Source of the DNA: Escarpia spicata
Lineage: Eukaryota > Annelida > Polychaeta > Sabellida > Siboglinidae
DNA length: 64,000 nucleotides
Direction of reading: 5' to 3'
Assembly: GCA_963995525.1 (NCBI GenBank)
Contig: OZ023205.1
Location: forward strand, 45,524,704-45,588,703
Shown: piece after piece, positions 21,550 to 33,482 of the stretch
How the letters are laid out: every line of letters begins with the position of its first letter
Position numbering within the stretch: position 1 is the stretch's first letter
Program-made: the position numbers and the translations under genes
Notes under the pieces: model-generated
Databases searched by the model: none
What the model saw: only the letters and a program-made list of their open reading frames with translations
Told to the model about the DNA's origin: nothing

Positions 21550-22885
21550 AGTAGTTAATGATGTGGAGGAGGGAGTAGAATTATGTGGAGGAGGGAGTAG
21601 AGCTAGTGATGTGTAGGAGGGAGTAGAGTTAGTGATGTGGAGGAGCGAGTAGAGTTATGTGGAGGAGGGAGTAGAGTTTGTGATGTGGAGGAGGGGAGTA
21701 GAGTTATGTGGAGGAGGGAGTAGGGTTAGTGATGTGGATGAGAGGGATAGAGTTATGCAGAGGAGTGAGTAGAGTTAGTGATGTGGAGGAGGGGGGTAGA
21801 GTTATGCAGAGATGGGAGTAGAGTTAGTGATGTGGAGGAAGGGAGTAGAGTTAGTGATGTGGAGGAGAGGGGTAGTGCTATGCGGAGGAACGAGTAGAGT
21901 TAGTGATGTGGAGGAGGGGAGTAGAGTTATGCGGAGGAGGGAGTAGAGTTAGTGATGTGGATGAGAGGGGTAGAGTTATGCGGAGGAGGGAGAAGAGTTA
22001 GTGATGTGGAGGAGGGAGTAGAGTTATGCGGAGGAGGGAGTAGAGTTTGTGATGTGGAGGAGGGAGTAGAGTTATGCAGAGGAGGGAGTAGAGTTAGTGA
22101 TGTGGAGGAGGGAGTAGAGTTATGTGGAGGAGGGAGTAGAGTTAGTGATGTGGAGGAGGGAGTAGAGTTATGCAGAGGAGGGAGTAGAGTTAGTGATGTG
22201 GAGGAAGGAGTAGAGTTATGCGGAGGAGGGATTAGAGTTAGTGATGTGGAGGAGGGAGTGGAGTTATGTGCAGGAGGGAGTAGAGTTAGTGATGTGGAGG
22301 AGGGAGTAGAGTTATGCGGAGGAGGGAGTAGAGTTAGTGATGTGGAGGAGGGGGGTAGAGTTATGCAGAGGAGTGAGTAGAGTTAGTGATGTGGAGGAGG
22401 GGGGTAGAGTTATGCAGAGGTGGGAGTAGAGTTAGTGATGTGGAGGAGAGGGGTAGTGCTATGCGGAGGAACGAGTAGAGTTAGTGATGTGGAGGAGGGG
22501 AGTAGAGTTATGCGGAGGAGGGAGTAGAGTTAGTGATGTGGATGAGAGGGGTAGAGTTATGCGGAGGAGGGAGAAGAGTTAGTGATGTGGAGGAGGGAGT
22601 AGAGTTATGCGGAGGAGGGAGTAGAGTTTGTGATGTGGAGGAGGGAGTAGAGTTATGCGGAGGAGGGAGTAGAGTTAGTGATGTGGAGGAGGGAGTAGAG
22701 TTATGTGGAGGAGGGAGTAGAGTTAGTGATGTGGAGGAGGGAGTAGAGTTATGCAGAGGGAGTAGAGTTAGTGATGTGGAGGAGGGAATGGAGTTATGTG
22801 GAGGAGGGAGTAGAGTTAGTGATGTGGAGGAGGGGAGTAGAGTTATGTGGAGGAGGGAGTAGAGTTTGTGATGTGGATGTGGCAG
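21550..22885 (+). repeat. 48-bp minisatellite built from two 24-bp half units
   Basis: About 28 units of AGTGATGTGGAGGAGGGAGT plus a half unit in which AGTGATG is replaced by TATGCGG or TATGTGG. The half units alternate. A longer pattern repeats at about 581 bases: the variant block with GATGAGAGGGG occurs at 21957 and again at 22538. Open frames across it (VEEGVELCGGGSR repeats and the antisense) are by-products. The array ends exactly where the duplicated block shared with 31.27 kb begins. Confidence 0.92.
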
Positions 22886-24306
22886 GTAGTCCACAATTTA
22901 GAATAATTCAATACATTCATGTGTAAATTCAAAGTTCAACACAAGATGAAACAGACAATATATCTATACATTAATAAACTTGTTGGTTTTATGCAAAGAT
23001 ATGCAGAAAAAGCCCCACACCGACCAGTTAACCAGAAACTGGGTATTATCAAAACCTTACTAAAAATATACAAGAACACTGTATAATAATATTAATAATT
23101 CTTTAGCACCAATATCGAAAAACCCGAGCTCAGTGGCACAAAAAATCCAAAGGATTAAGCGTTCTCATTGTCAAGCACAGAACAAAAGTCGTCAACAGAT
23201 GGATGGAATTGTTATGAAGCTAAGGAGAATATGCAGTATTAAAAATATAGGTTTTTAGATGATGACGAAATGAAACTATATTTCTTACTGACTTAGCACC
23301 AATAGGGAGTAAGTTCCATAAAGTTGGTGCACCAACCAAAAAGCTCGAGTTCCAGCATTCATCTTAACTATGGGAATAAAAAGTTGTAGAACTTTCTAGC
23401 TGTTTCCAGTGCTCGGCAATGTTCTATTAACTGACTAGTCTGTATTATTGTGGTAACAATGTAATGGTCTTATGAGGTCTCATTCAACTAGTCAGGTTAA
23501 TATAACGTCCTAAATTGAGAGGGGACCAACATTAACGTGAACTCCAAGTCACGAGGGATACATAGTCCTCAATGTTGAGAGCCAGGTTTTTACACCAAAT
23601 ATCACGCCTGTCCTGTTCGAGTTTCGAACTCAGAGCGCTAGCATGCCAGGCGGATGTGCTAGCCACTACATTAGACGCGCTCTCTAAAAATGCAATATGA
23701 GTTAAAATGAATATAGTTCGGCAGTCAAATGCCATTTTGAAGGCGTACCGTGCGTTAGGGTCCGCACGATTTATTTTTGCATTTTTGTGACATTCTAACC
23801 CTCTAGGTTAATAATAGACTGACGCTAACAAGGCACCCTTGAACGTTTTTTGTAGTAACCCATTAATACGCAAATTAATTATCGCCATTAAAATATATAC
23901 TACTTTTCTAAATATCTCAATTTGTAAACATCCAAACAATCAAAATTACATGTCCAAACGCATGTATCAGGGTATGATTGCGTCAGTGAACAAATTGTAG
24001 TATGCAAATATGTCACATGAATATGCAAATCAGCTCTGACCAATATATCCTGACGTTTTCGTGTGTATCTCCTCAATACGTGAGAGGTAGGCACTGCCTA
24101 ACGGACTGGTTAAATGCCCCCCTCCCCACATGTACAAGCACCCAACTGGTATATCATTTGAAAGTCCAGGATATCGCCATCACAATGTGGCCTGTTGTAG
24201 AATTGCCAAGTGATGCAGTAAGCGTGACTTCAAGGTCAAACAAGGTCACCATAAAATGGTAATTGTTTTAATTGTGCGCTGCCGCTAATGTCTTCAAGCT
24301 ACAATG
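22886..24306. repeat. Segmental duplication block (partner 31277-32700)
   Basis: Strongly similar to 31277-32700 with scattered substitutions and small indels. It includes a tRNA-like minus-strand segment and leads without a break into the Gypsy-2 LTR in both copies, so the block containing the LTR duplicated as one piece. Confidence 0.85.
23590..23690 (-). mobile_element. tRNA-like segment, probable SINE head (copy 1)
   Basis: On the minus strand TAGTGGCTAGCACATCC resembles an RNA polymerase III A box with a D-arm, and GAGTTCGAAACTC resembles a B box, at about tRNA spacing. CCTGGCATG between them recalls an Ala anticodon region. The acceptor stem does not close, so this is not a functional tRNA gene. 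The paralogue at about 31990-32080 keeps both boxes. A tRNA-derived SINE remnant is the likeliest reading. Confidence 0.5.
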
Positions 24307-24461
24307 TGTAGTGTTTAGACTTGTAAATGTGCTGCCCTCTTGCAGATTAGTTTAGAAAATTACTAGATGACGGGACGAGCAATAATGTAGCTGGCCCTGG
24401 CCATGTGCTTTGAGGTAATTTGGCATTATAAACAATATGTGATCAAACTAGAAATCGTACA
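24307..24461 (+). mobile_element. 5' LTR of Gypsy-2, copy A
   Basis: Starts TGTAGTGTTTAGAC and ends AAATCGTACA (TGTA..TACA ends), followed after one base by a primer-binding-like TGGTGACGAGG. In copy B (32701-32856) an AATAAA signal is present near the end. Length is 155-156 bases. Confidence 0.7.
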
Positions 24462-24462
24462 G

Positions 24463-24480
24463 TGGTGACGAGGATGCAGG
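24463..24480 (+). promoter_or_regulatory. Primer binding site of Gypsy-2
   Basis: TGGTGACGAGGATGCAGG directly follows the LTR. TGG is the complement of the universal tRNA CCA end, as expected for the minus-strand primer site. Copy B has the same sequence with one change at 32858. The tRNA was not identified. Confidence 0.65.
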
Positions 24481-24606
24481 GGGAAGAACAGTCCAGAGGA
24501 CTGGAAACTGCGCTATATCAGAACTTATCTTTACTTTTTTTAGTTTACATAAACTCGTAAGCATATTCAACGTGTTATACAGACAATCAATTTTCAGCCA
24601 CAAAAA

Positions 24607-25425
24607 ATGGCAACAGCAGTTTTATCATCGTATCCTCGATTTAACTTGCATGAAGACCAACCCACACTCGCTCAAAGATGGAAGAAATGGTTACGCGGAT
24701 TCAAAAACATGATGGTCGGACTAAATATCACAGATAACAAGAAAAAGCGTGCTTTACTGCTATATTACACAGGGGAGGATGTTGATGAAATGTTTGAAAC
24801 TCTACCAGATTAGGGTACTGATGATGACTATCAAAGAGACCGACCAGTGTTGAACAAGTACATGGAGCCCACCAAGAACGTCAAGTTTCATGAATGTGAA
24901 TTTAGACAAATGAGTCAACAACCCAGTGAGAGCATTGATGCCTTCCACACTAGGCTTACGCAGAAGGTGGCCTTTTGTGAGTTCCACGACCGGGACAAAG
25001 CAATCAGGTCACAACTAATAGCTGGTACCATCTCATTATACTTGTCACAAAAAGCTGAAGAACAACACAGAGAATATGCCTTTGGCAGTATTACGAGAAG
25101 AAGCTAGGTCACATAAACTCGCCCAATCTGAAGCAAACAGCATGGAGCATTCGTTCAAATCGGTGAACATAGTACAATTGAAATCATTCAAGGCCAAGCG
25201 GAAGTCATATGCAAGTGCACAGACACAAAACAGCACAAAGTCATGTTGGTTTTGTGGGGGAGATTATCTGCACAAGCACGGTTGTCCTGCAGAAGGATAA
25301 ACATGCCAAAATGCTCAAAAGCTGGACACTTTGAAAGAGTGCCGCTCCAGGTCTACCTTTAAGCTACCACCATCAAAAGGTAATCCCAAGCCAAAGAAAT
25401 ATGCACAGAAGCAAGTTAGACTGTA
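24607..25425 (+). pseudogene. Gypsy-2 gag, copy A (broken)
   Basis: Starts MATAVLSSYPRFNLHEDQP and encodes a capsid-like domain (WKKWLRGFKNMM, then ALLLYYTGEDVDEMFETL). It is stopped by TAG at 24811, where copy B has TGG. It resumes in other frames with LNKYMEPTKNVKFHECEFRQ and continues to a zinc-knuckle-like CWFCGGDYLHKHGC. That knuckle departs from the CX2CX4HX4C rule in spacing. Frameshifts near 24840, 25080 and 25300 disable it. Confidence 0.78.
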
Positions 25426-25443
25426 GCCCGAAACACCAGTGAT

Positions 25444-25725
25444 TTGTCAGATCAGGAAATATTTGCCGTCCATGGGTACGACAAACAACCCGCTGTCATG
25501 GTTACATTTGATGATGAGCAGTCTGCAGTCCAAATGGTTGTTGATTCTGGATGTCCGGAAAATCTTATTGATCAAGCAACACTGAGTTCATTCACTAGAA
25601 AACCAAATCTGAAAGAGTCAAACATCAAGCTATATCCATACTGCACGACGAATCTGTTAGATATTGTTGGCAAGTTCAAAAGCCGCATTCACTGTGAAGG
25701 ACGTACAGTAGATGCTAATGTCTAA
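25444..25725 (+). pseudogene. Gypsy-2 aspartic protease fragment, copy A
   Basis: Contains the retroviral-type protease signature VVDSGCPENLID, downstream of gag as expected. A stop (TAA at 25723) interrupts the frame. In copy C the same codon is TAT and the frame stays open. Confidence 0.72.
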
Positions 25726-26625
25726 GTTGTCAAAGGCAGTGCCACATGTCTTATGAGTGCAAAGACAGCTGAAGCATTGAATCTCCTTGCAATCAAGATC
25801 CAAGCAGTGAACAATGTGCGTGTAGTGCCATCGTCATCTCAACAAATTCTGAATGAATTTGCGGACAGATTCACAGGAATTGGGAAGTTGAAAGACTTCA
25901 AAGTGAAACTGCATGTAGACAATCAAGTGAAAGCAGTCGCTCAACCACACCGAAGAGTTCCCTAGTCGCTGAGGAAAAAGATCAGTGCCAAGCTACACGA
26001 ACTTGAACACATCTGACTATGTGTTCAACTCATAATGGGTTGAGAAGATACAAACGCTTGAACTTTGGCATCTCATTCGCAAGTAAAGTCTTTCAAAATG
26101 CCATATCACAAGCTCTGCAAGGACTTCCAGGTGTCCTCAATATCAGTGACGACATTCTGATATAAGCTAACTCACAAGAACAGCCCGATGAGAGGCTGAG
26201 AGCCACTCTTCAGCATCTGACGGAGAAAAACCTGATGTTAAATTGGAAGAAATGTGACATCGTGACAAACAAGACAGGATTCTTTGGATACGTATTCAGT
26301 GATGCAGGCATGGACCCAAAGAAAGTACAGGACGTTCTCAATGTCAAGGAACCCAAGAATGTTACTGAAGTTCGCTCATTCTTGGGATTGGTTGCATATG
26401 TTGCTCGCTTCATACCCAACATGGCACTATTGACCACTCAGGTTGTTGACAAGAAAGAAATCAGTTTGGAGATGGGAGAAACCTCAGTCAGTTGAGAAGC
26501 TGAAACAGTGCTTAGTGAGTGCCAGAGTAATGGCACACTTTGACACTGCAAAACACACCACGTTGGTTGTGGATGCTAGTTCCGTGGACTAGGGGCTATG
26601 TTGATAAGTCACAAAAATGCAAAAC
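25726..26625 (+). pseudogene. Gypsy-2 reverse transcriptase/RNase H remnant, copy A
   Basis: Segments in order: FADRFTGIGKLKDFKVKLHV and the PHRRVP motif opening the RT; a large gap where the fingers and motif A should be; then NISDDIL (catalytic DD) followed by a stop. LNWKKCDIVTNKTGFFGYVF and VRSFLGLVAYVARFIPN come from the connection domain. The start of RNase H (VVDASSVD) breaks off near 26600. The internal deletion is shared with copy C, so it predates their separation. Confidence 0.78.
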
Positions 26626-26854
26626 AAACATTGTGCGGACCCCAATGCATGCTTCACTGGTCAACACCTGGACTATAGGTAGATCAGAATCTGCTGACCG
26701 AAGCTGTTTAGGTATCTGTCTAGAGTAAGGATAGACTATAGGTATGCAAGCTGTTTGAATGATTAGGGTTGATAAGTAATTTAACAGATCTCAAAAATAA
26801 TTTTAGAAATGGCATTGTTGTATGTTGTACATTATAAATGCAACAAACTCATTA
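26626..26854. other. No gene seen
   Basis: Short spacer between the broken Gypsy-2 copy A and the CA-rich array. Nothing recognisable. Confidence 0.4.
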
Positions 26855-27588
26855 CACACATACCACACACATACACACGTGTGCACGAGCACACACGTAC
26901 GCACGCATGCAGGAACGAACACACACGCACACACACCAAACACACATAGACACACACACACCACACCACACCACACACACATAGACACACACGCGCACGC
27001 ACGCACACCACACACAGAGACCACACACACACACCTACATCACACACACAGAGACTACACACACCACACACAGAGACCATACACACAACACACACCATAC
27101 ACAAAGACCACACACACACACCGCACACGCCGCACACGCCACACACACCACACACACCACACACACACCATACACACCGCACACACCACACACAGAGACC
27201 ATACACACAACACACACAGAGACCACACACACCGCACACGCCACAAACACCACACACACCACACACAGAGACCACACACACCACACACACCATACACACC
27301 ACAGACACCACACACAGAGACCACACACACACACCACAGACACCACACACAGAGACCACACACACCACACACAGAAACCATACACACAACACACACCACA
27401 CACAGAAACCACACACACACACACCGCACACACCGCACACGCCACACACGCCACACACACCACACACACCACACACACCACACACACCATACACACCACA
27501 GACACCACACACAGAGACCACACACATCACACACACCACACACACCACACACATCACACACACCACACACATCACACACACACATGTA
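26855..27588. repeat. CA-rich complex microsatellite
   Basis: About 730 bases of CACAC interrupted regularly by CACCACACA and CAGAGACCA units, giving local periods of 9 to 26 bases. The long Cys/Val-rich minus-strand and Thr/His-rich plus-strand open frames are repeat artefacts. The paralogous junction at 33473-33485 carries only a few CA units, so the array expanded, or collapsed in the other copy, after duplication. Confidence 0.93.
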
Positions 27589-27985
27589 ATACTATTATAG
27601 TCTTCGTATATCTGGCTTCTTACTAGTCTTCTTTCTGAGCTCAGCTGCATCCCAGTCTGTTCCCACAAATCACCCACTCCCAGTGCTCCTGTAATTTCCC
27701 GGACTAAGTTCTTCTCAAAAACGTTTCACCTTAGCAGTTGCTGTTCTATCTATAAACGCAAATCATAAATGTTCGAATACTCGAATTCATCATCATCACT
27801 TATCAAAATCTGTTATTATTTTTTATATAAGGAGTGTTTTAAAAATGCAAAAAGGTGTCACAACACTTTTTAGAACATCTCGTTTGTTTTATTTGACCCA
27901 GACATTTCAAATCAAAAAATGTATAAAGGTGTCACTCTATTATCGAGGACCATATTTCCGTGACATAGTGTTAACGAAGAAATCG
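27589..27985. repeat. Duplicated flank (partner 33483-33740)
   Basis: Non-coding block shared with 33483-33740. Copy A contains an extra ~140 bases (about 27850-27990), including a second copy-like GTGTCAC stretch. Confidence 0.55.
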
Positions 27986-27988
27986 GTT

Positions 27989-29340
27989 TTAAACCGCAAA
28001 ATCTGGCTTGGGAGCTGATACAAATGTTAATGAAATGGTCTCCACAACCCAACACTTTTTAGAACATCTCATTTCACTTTGCAGAGCTCCTCGTAATCCA
28101 TGTTTATTCTCCATTAATGTGGCAGGATCAGCAAATATATCCAAAAACTGTGTGGGCCAACCGGGCCTGTAACTTAACAGAAGACTGACGGGCCCCGAGC
28201 CCACGGACCCACAGTTATGTCGAATGCTGGGTGTAAAGAATGAAAACCAAAGGTCCGAGAACAGAACCCTGGAGAACATCACATAAGGTGGGCAGTGCAC
28301 CCGAAAATAGATCCCAATCTTTATGGTTTGGTATCTATCGGTTAGGTATGAAGAAAACCACCTGAGAGGTGTGCGATATATGCCATACCACTTTGATAAA
28401 TGTTTAATTAGAATGTTATGATCAATAATATCAAAGGCTGCAGAAAGATAAAGTAAGGTCACGGCAATTACTTTACTATCATTAATCATTAATTTTCAAG
28501 TTAATATCACTGAATACTTTTAAAAGAGCCATTTCCATTGAATGAAATTGTTCATTTGCTAATTGTGACACATTAGTTAAGACATTTGTGCTATTGTAAG
28601 ACCTTAGATGGCTTGTTACAACGTTTTCTACTATTGTAGAAATAAAGCCAAGGTTAGAAATAGGTCTACAACTGTTTAGGTCTTGTTAGGCAGGGGTGAC
28701 TTCTTAAAGAACTGAACTGACATGGGCGTATTTAAAGTCATCAGGAAAAAGCCAGAGAACAGTGCTGCATTAATGATATTTGTTAGAGGTCTGAGTAATG
28801 TACCAAGACATGCTTCTAGCAGTATAGTCGGAAATGGATCATGAGCACAACACTTATTTGGGAGGACATAAATATTCTCCTCACTTCATCAACTGCTGCA
28901 GGTTCAAATGACACAAGTAGAGAATTTACTTGTGGATTGTCCACATCTACAGTTCTTAAAATTATGACCTGGGAAAGCTGAGCGAATAGGACTGATTTTG
29001 CCCAGAAACTGATTAGAAAATGAGTCACACAGAGACTTGATGCATGACTAGGTCGTGATGTAGCAGGCCATCTGAGTAGAATGTTATTGATGCAGTTCCA
29101 TAACTGACTTGAACTATTGGACTTATTCATGACCATAATATGGTCTTAATAAGCTGTGTAGTAATCTGACTTAGCTTTGGCCATTTGTCTGTTACAGAGG
29201 TGACATTGTTTAGAATAAGGTGACTTGTCCAGAGGTGAGCGTGCTTTGCATCTCACACTCTAAATAATGACGGAGCCTTTTAGGTAATAATATATTTGGA
29301 AGTCATTCATGGAGCCAGTGGCCTTTGTGACACAAATTTG
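27989..29340 (-). mobile_element. CR1-like LINE fragment, copy A
   Basis: On the minus strand, from 29340 downward, an upstream ORF2 linker (SNSSSQLWNCINNILLRWPA, then LLVSFEPAAVDEVRRIFMSS) precedes the RT fingers in fragments. Next comes motif A with VIAVTLLYLSAAFDIIDHN and LRWFSSYLTDRYQTIKI. The sequence leaves the RT pattern soon after motif B, and no YxDD box is present. These blocks are typical of CR1-clade elements as I know them. Copy A lacks the endonuclease that copy B retains. Confidence 0.78.
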
Positions 29341-29344
29341 AATT

Positions 29345-29832
29345 TCATAGGTAACTTTGTTGACTGTGTGCTTTCTAGTTTATGTCATGCTTAATGGCCA
29401 GGTTCTTTATGTTGGAGGCTGTGGTCAGTGTGTGGCCGTGCAGCTGGTATGCATGGTGTAGTGGACGTCTGCTTCTGGTGATTGTCAGGCACATGCATTT
29501 GACAGGGTGGAACATATATCCCAGTTCTTCTCACATTTCGCAAGGTGATAGAGGTCCTGCTGTAGCTGGTCCTGGAAAAAGTCGCTGGTTTTCACTCTGG
29601 TGACTGCGGTGTCATCTGCGAAAAGTGTTGACAGTGCTGGCAGCTTCTCAGGGAGGTCATTAATGTATGTCAGAAACAAACAGGGCCCAAGAACAGACCC
29701 ACCTAACCTAACGCTGATTAAGGCTAACTGAGGAGTAAGAAACACTCATAACTGCCTATAGCATAGCCCACTGAGAAAGCTGGTGATCAACGTGATGCTG
29801 GAGCCCTTGATGCCGTAGCAAGCAGGCTGTGG
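29345..29832 (-). mobile_element. LINE fragment (family M), copy 3
   Basis: A short family M piece with FLTYINDLPEKLPALSTLFA and DDTAVTRV, truncated at its minus-strand 3' side near 29345, where it abuts the CR1-like fragment. The start at motif A is the same as in the other copies. Confidence 0.72.
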
Positions 29833-29849
29833 TTCAGTTGATCAAATGC

Positions 29850-30412
29850 CTTGGTTGTTGTTGTCCTCATTGTTCCCTGTCTTCAGGGGTGGGGCTGGCT
29901 TGGATACGCCAACAATTTCTTTTTATTTCTCTTCCTCTTCTTTCTATCTCTTCCTACTCATTGTGCTTGCACTACTTTCTCTACCACCCTTCTCCATTCT
30001 CCTCGGTCTTTTGTTCTTTTCCTCCATTCCCTTTCTATCCGTCCAGATCTCGTTTCACGCAATCCTCCCACCTCAGTCTCGGTTGCCCTCATCTTCTTTT
30101 TCCCTCCACTCTCCGGGCATCTGTATTCTTTGCTATCCGGTCTTCTCCTATTCGCTCCACATGTCCTGCCCAGTTCAACCGACTTCTCACCAACGTCTAC
30201 TTGAAACTTTCTTTCACACCAACATGGTCCCTCACTCAACTCTTCCACTTTTCACTGATCTATTCTCTTTACCCCCGCAATTCCCCCGACCCAGATGTTT
30301 TCGCACACTTGTACCCTCTCCTGTTGTTTCTCTGTCATTGCTAGTCTCTAGGCCACACAGGTAGGCTGGTGTCACACATGTGCATAGTACCTTTCCCTTG
30401 AGTTTTCGCGAT
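29850..30412 (-). mobile_element. LINE tail (family B), copy 3
   Basis: Longer at its minus-strand 5' side than the other minus copies. It starts at about 30412 with a KLKGKV-like segment and CVTPAYLCGLE, then TEKQQERVQVCENIWV and the basic tail. The reading frame is broken several times. Confidence 0.65.
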
Positions 30413-30610
30413 ATGTGCTTGTCTTGGCAAAGTCCCTTATCAGGATGTCAGTCTGACTGGAAGAGAAGGGTCAGGGTGGTGGAAGCTCCTCTGAAAACTC
30501 TTTCACCACATGTGGATTTATGCTGTCTGGTCCGCATGCCTTGTACAGATGTTCAGATTCTTCACAGGTTTCACCTCACACATTGATCATGGATTTTACA
30601 TCATAGGTTG
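30413..30610 (-). mobile_element. RT finger fragment of a LINE
   Basis: On the minus strand, in one frame with lesions, this reads like the RT 0/1 region of a Jockey/CR1-type LINE (VKNLN..C.PDSINPHVVKEFSEELPPP). It could be the missing 5' part of family M, but no copy joins the two directly. Confidence 0.5.
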
Positions 30611-31276
30611 TTTACTTCCTTCTTCAGGTTTTCAGATCCAGTCTTCTTCATCATTCAATATACTCAATCTCTCTTCTTGATCAGCTTCCAGATATATGGA
30701 GTGACCCAGGGCTGGCTACTCTTTGTCCATTTTGCAGGGATTCGCTTGGAGGGTGAAAAAGCATCAATGACGCATTGTAAGCTGGAATGCTGCATATGTT
30801 TTTGTTGCATGTGCCCAAAAGACACATACAAAACGTGTCTGAGAAATCTGACAAAAATTGGGGGGCATTTGTGTAGAATCCAAGCCCACCTTGATTTTGC
30901 TGTTATTAAAAGTTTTGCCTAAATTTGACATGTCGATGTGAAAATTAAATCATTCTACATCATCCCCTGGAGGCATATTTATGCTATAAAAATATTGCGT
31001 CACAGGCGTTAGCACATTTCAAGGCCCAAAACTGCTCCAGTTTGCGCCTGAACACAGTCAGTGGCCGTGCAGACAACAAAGCAGGGTACCAGGTTATTTA
31101 AGCGATCATACTGTCATGTAGATAAATAATTAGTAATTTAATAAAATTTTAATCAACTGATTTCGGGCACATAGTTCTATCTCTGATGTGCCCAAAGGGC
31201 ACACTCATGTCTTTATCCAGATCGATCCTTGGTCTTGTGAGGGATGAATTAGTGGGCCACTGCGAGAAAAATGTAT
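30611..31276. other. No gene supported
   Basis: An open plus-strand frame of 104 codons at 30608-30922 is rich in Phe and Cys but shows no domain. The remaining sequence is AT-rich and unrecognised. Confidence 0.4.
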
Positions 31277-32700
31277 CTAAAAGTAGTCCACAATTTAGAA
31301 TAATTCCATACATTCATGTGTAAATTCAAAGTTCAACACAAGATGAAACAGACAATATATCTATACATTAATAAACTTGTTGGTCTTATGCAAAGCCCCA
31401 CACCGACAAGTTAACAAGAAACTGGGTTTATCATAACCTTACTAAAAATATGCAAGAACACCATATTCTAATTTTAATAATGGAATGATTTCTTTATCAG
31501 CAATATCCACGGAAAACCGGAGCTCAGTGGTGCAACAAATCCAAAGGATTAAGCGTTCTCATTGTTATGTACAGAGCAAATGTCATCAACAGATGGATGG
31601 AATTGTTATGACGCTAAGGAGAATACGCAGTATTAGAAATATAGGTTTTTAGATGATGGCGAAATGAAACTATATTTCTTACTGACTTAGCACCAACAGG
31701 GAGTAAGTTCTATAAAGTTGGTGCACCAACCGAAAAGCTCGAGTTCCAGCATTCATCTTAACTATGGGAATAACAAATTGTAGAACTTTCTAGCTGTTTC
31801 CAGTGCTCGGCAATGTTCTATTAACTGACTAGTCTGTATTATTGTGGTTACAATGTAATGGTCTTATGAGGTCTCATTCAACTAGTCAGGTTAATTTACC
31901 GTCCTAAATTGAGAGGGGACCAACATTAACGTGATCTCCAAGTCACAAAGGATACACAATCCCCAATGTTGAGAGCCAAGTTTTTACACCAAATATCATG
32001 CCTGTCCAGTTCGGGTTTTGAACTCAGAGCGCTGGCATGCCAGGCGGATGTGTTAGCCACTACACTACACGCGCTCCCTAAAAATGCAATATGAGTTGAA
32101 ATGAATATAGTTCGCCAGTCAAATGCCCTTTTGAAGGCGTACCGTGCGTTAGCGTCCGCACGATTTATTTTTGCTTTTTTGTGACATTCTAACCCTCTAG
32201 GTCAATAACCGACTGATGATAACAACGCACCCTTGAGCGTTTTTGTAGTAACCCATTAATATGCAAATTAGTTATCGCCATTAAAATATATACTACTTTT
32301 CTGAATATCTCGATTTGTAAACATCCAAACAATCAAAATTACGTGTCCAAACGCATGTATTTGGGTATGATTACATCAGTGAACAAATTGTAGTATGCAA
32401 ATATGTCACATTAATATGCAAATCAGCTCTGACCAATATATCCTGACGTTTTCGTGTGTATCTCCTCAATACGTGAGCGGTAGATACTGCCTAACGGACT
32501 AGTTAAATGCCCCCCTCCCCACATGTACAAGCACCCAACTGGCATATCATTTGAAAGTCTAGGATATCGCCATCACAACATGGCCTGTTGTAGAACTGCC
32601 AAGTGATGCAGTAAGCATGACATCAAGGTCAAACAAGGTCGCCGTAAAATGGTAATTTTTTTTTATTGTGAGCTGCCGCAAACGTCTTAAAGCTACAATG
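31277..32700. repeat. Segmental duplication block (partner 22886-24306)
   Basis: Second copy of the block that precedes the Gypsy-2 LTR. It contains the better preserved tRNA-like segment on the minus strand at about 31990-32080 (boxes TAGTGGCTAACACATCC and GAGTTCAAAACCC). Confidence 0.85.
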
Positions 32701-33460
32701 TGTAGTGTTTAGACTTGTAAATGTGCTGCCCTCTTGCAGATTAGTTTAGAAACCTACTAGATGACGGGGCGAGCAATAATGTAGCGGGTCCTGGCCATGT
32801 GCTTTGATGTAATTTGGCATTAATAAACAATATGTGATCAAACAAGAAATCGTACAGTGGTGACGAGGACGCAGGGGGAAGAGCCGCATCTGTTCTTTTG
32901 TTACATAACATAAATTGGCAACAGCAGGGTTACCATCGTATCCTCAATTTAACTTGCATGAAGACCAATCCACACTCGCTCAAAGATGGAAGAAATGGTT
33001 ACGCGGATTCGAAAAACATGATGGTCGGACTAAATATCACAGATAACAAGAGAAAGCGAGCATTACTACTACATTACGCAGGGGAGGATGTTGATGAAAT
33101 GTTTGAAACTCTACCAGCTTGGGGTACTGATGATGACTATCAAAGAGCCTGAGCCTGACCAGTGTTGAACAAGTACATGGAGCCCGCCAAGAACGTTGAG
33201 TTTCATGAATATGAATTTAGACAAATGAGTCAACAACCCAGTGAGAGCACTGATGCCTTCCACACTAGACTTATGCAGAAGGCGGCCTTTTGTGAGTTCC
33301 ACGACCGGGACAAAGCAGTCAGGTCACAACTAATAGCTGGTACCATCTCATTATACTCGTCACAAAAAGCTGAAGAACAACACAGAGAAGATGCCTCTGG
33401 CAGTATTACTAGAAGAAGCTAGGTCACATGAACTCGACCAATCCGAAGCAATGTACAGTA
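32701..33460 (+). mobile_element. Gypsy-2 copy B: LTR, PBS and partial gag
   Basis: LTR 32701-32856, PBS from 32858, then a gag remnant. The gag start codon is lost (ATTGGCA instead of ATGGCA), but the Trp codon that is a stop in copy A is intact (LPAWGTDDD). Coding blocks are MMVGLNITDNKRKRALLLHY, then LNKYMEPAKNVEFHEYEFRQ. The body of the element from late gag to RNase H is missing. A short internal piece (GTACAGTAGATGCTAATGTC), matching 25703-25722 of copy A, joins gag directly to the CA-repeat flank. Confidence 0.8.
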
Positions 33461-33482
33461 GATGCTAATGTCTCACATGCAC

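Noticed and set aside
21550..22885. CRISPR array or glycine-rich structural protein
   Set aside because: Direct tandem repeats with no spacers; codon-level constancy is explained by unit copying, and stops occur in several units.
23590..23690. Functional tRNA gene
   Set aside because: A- and B-box-like motifs are present but the acceptor stem does not pair.
26822..27677. Long Cys/Val-rich (281 codons, minus) and His/Thr-rich (255 codons, plus) open frames
   Set aside because: They are translations of a CA-rich simple repeat; stop-free frames follow from composition.
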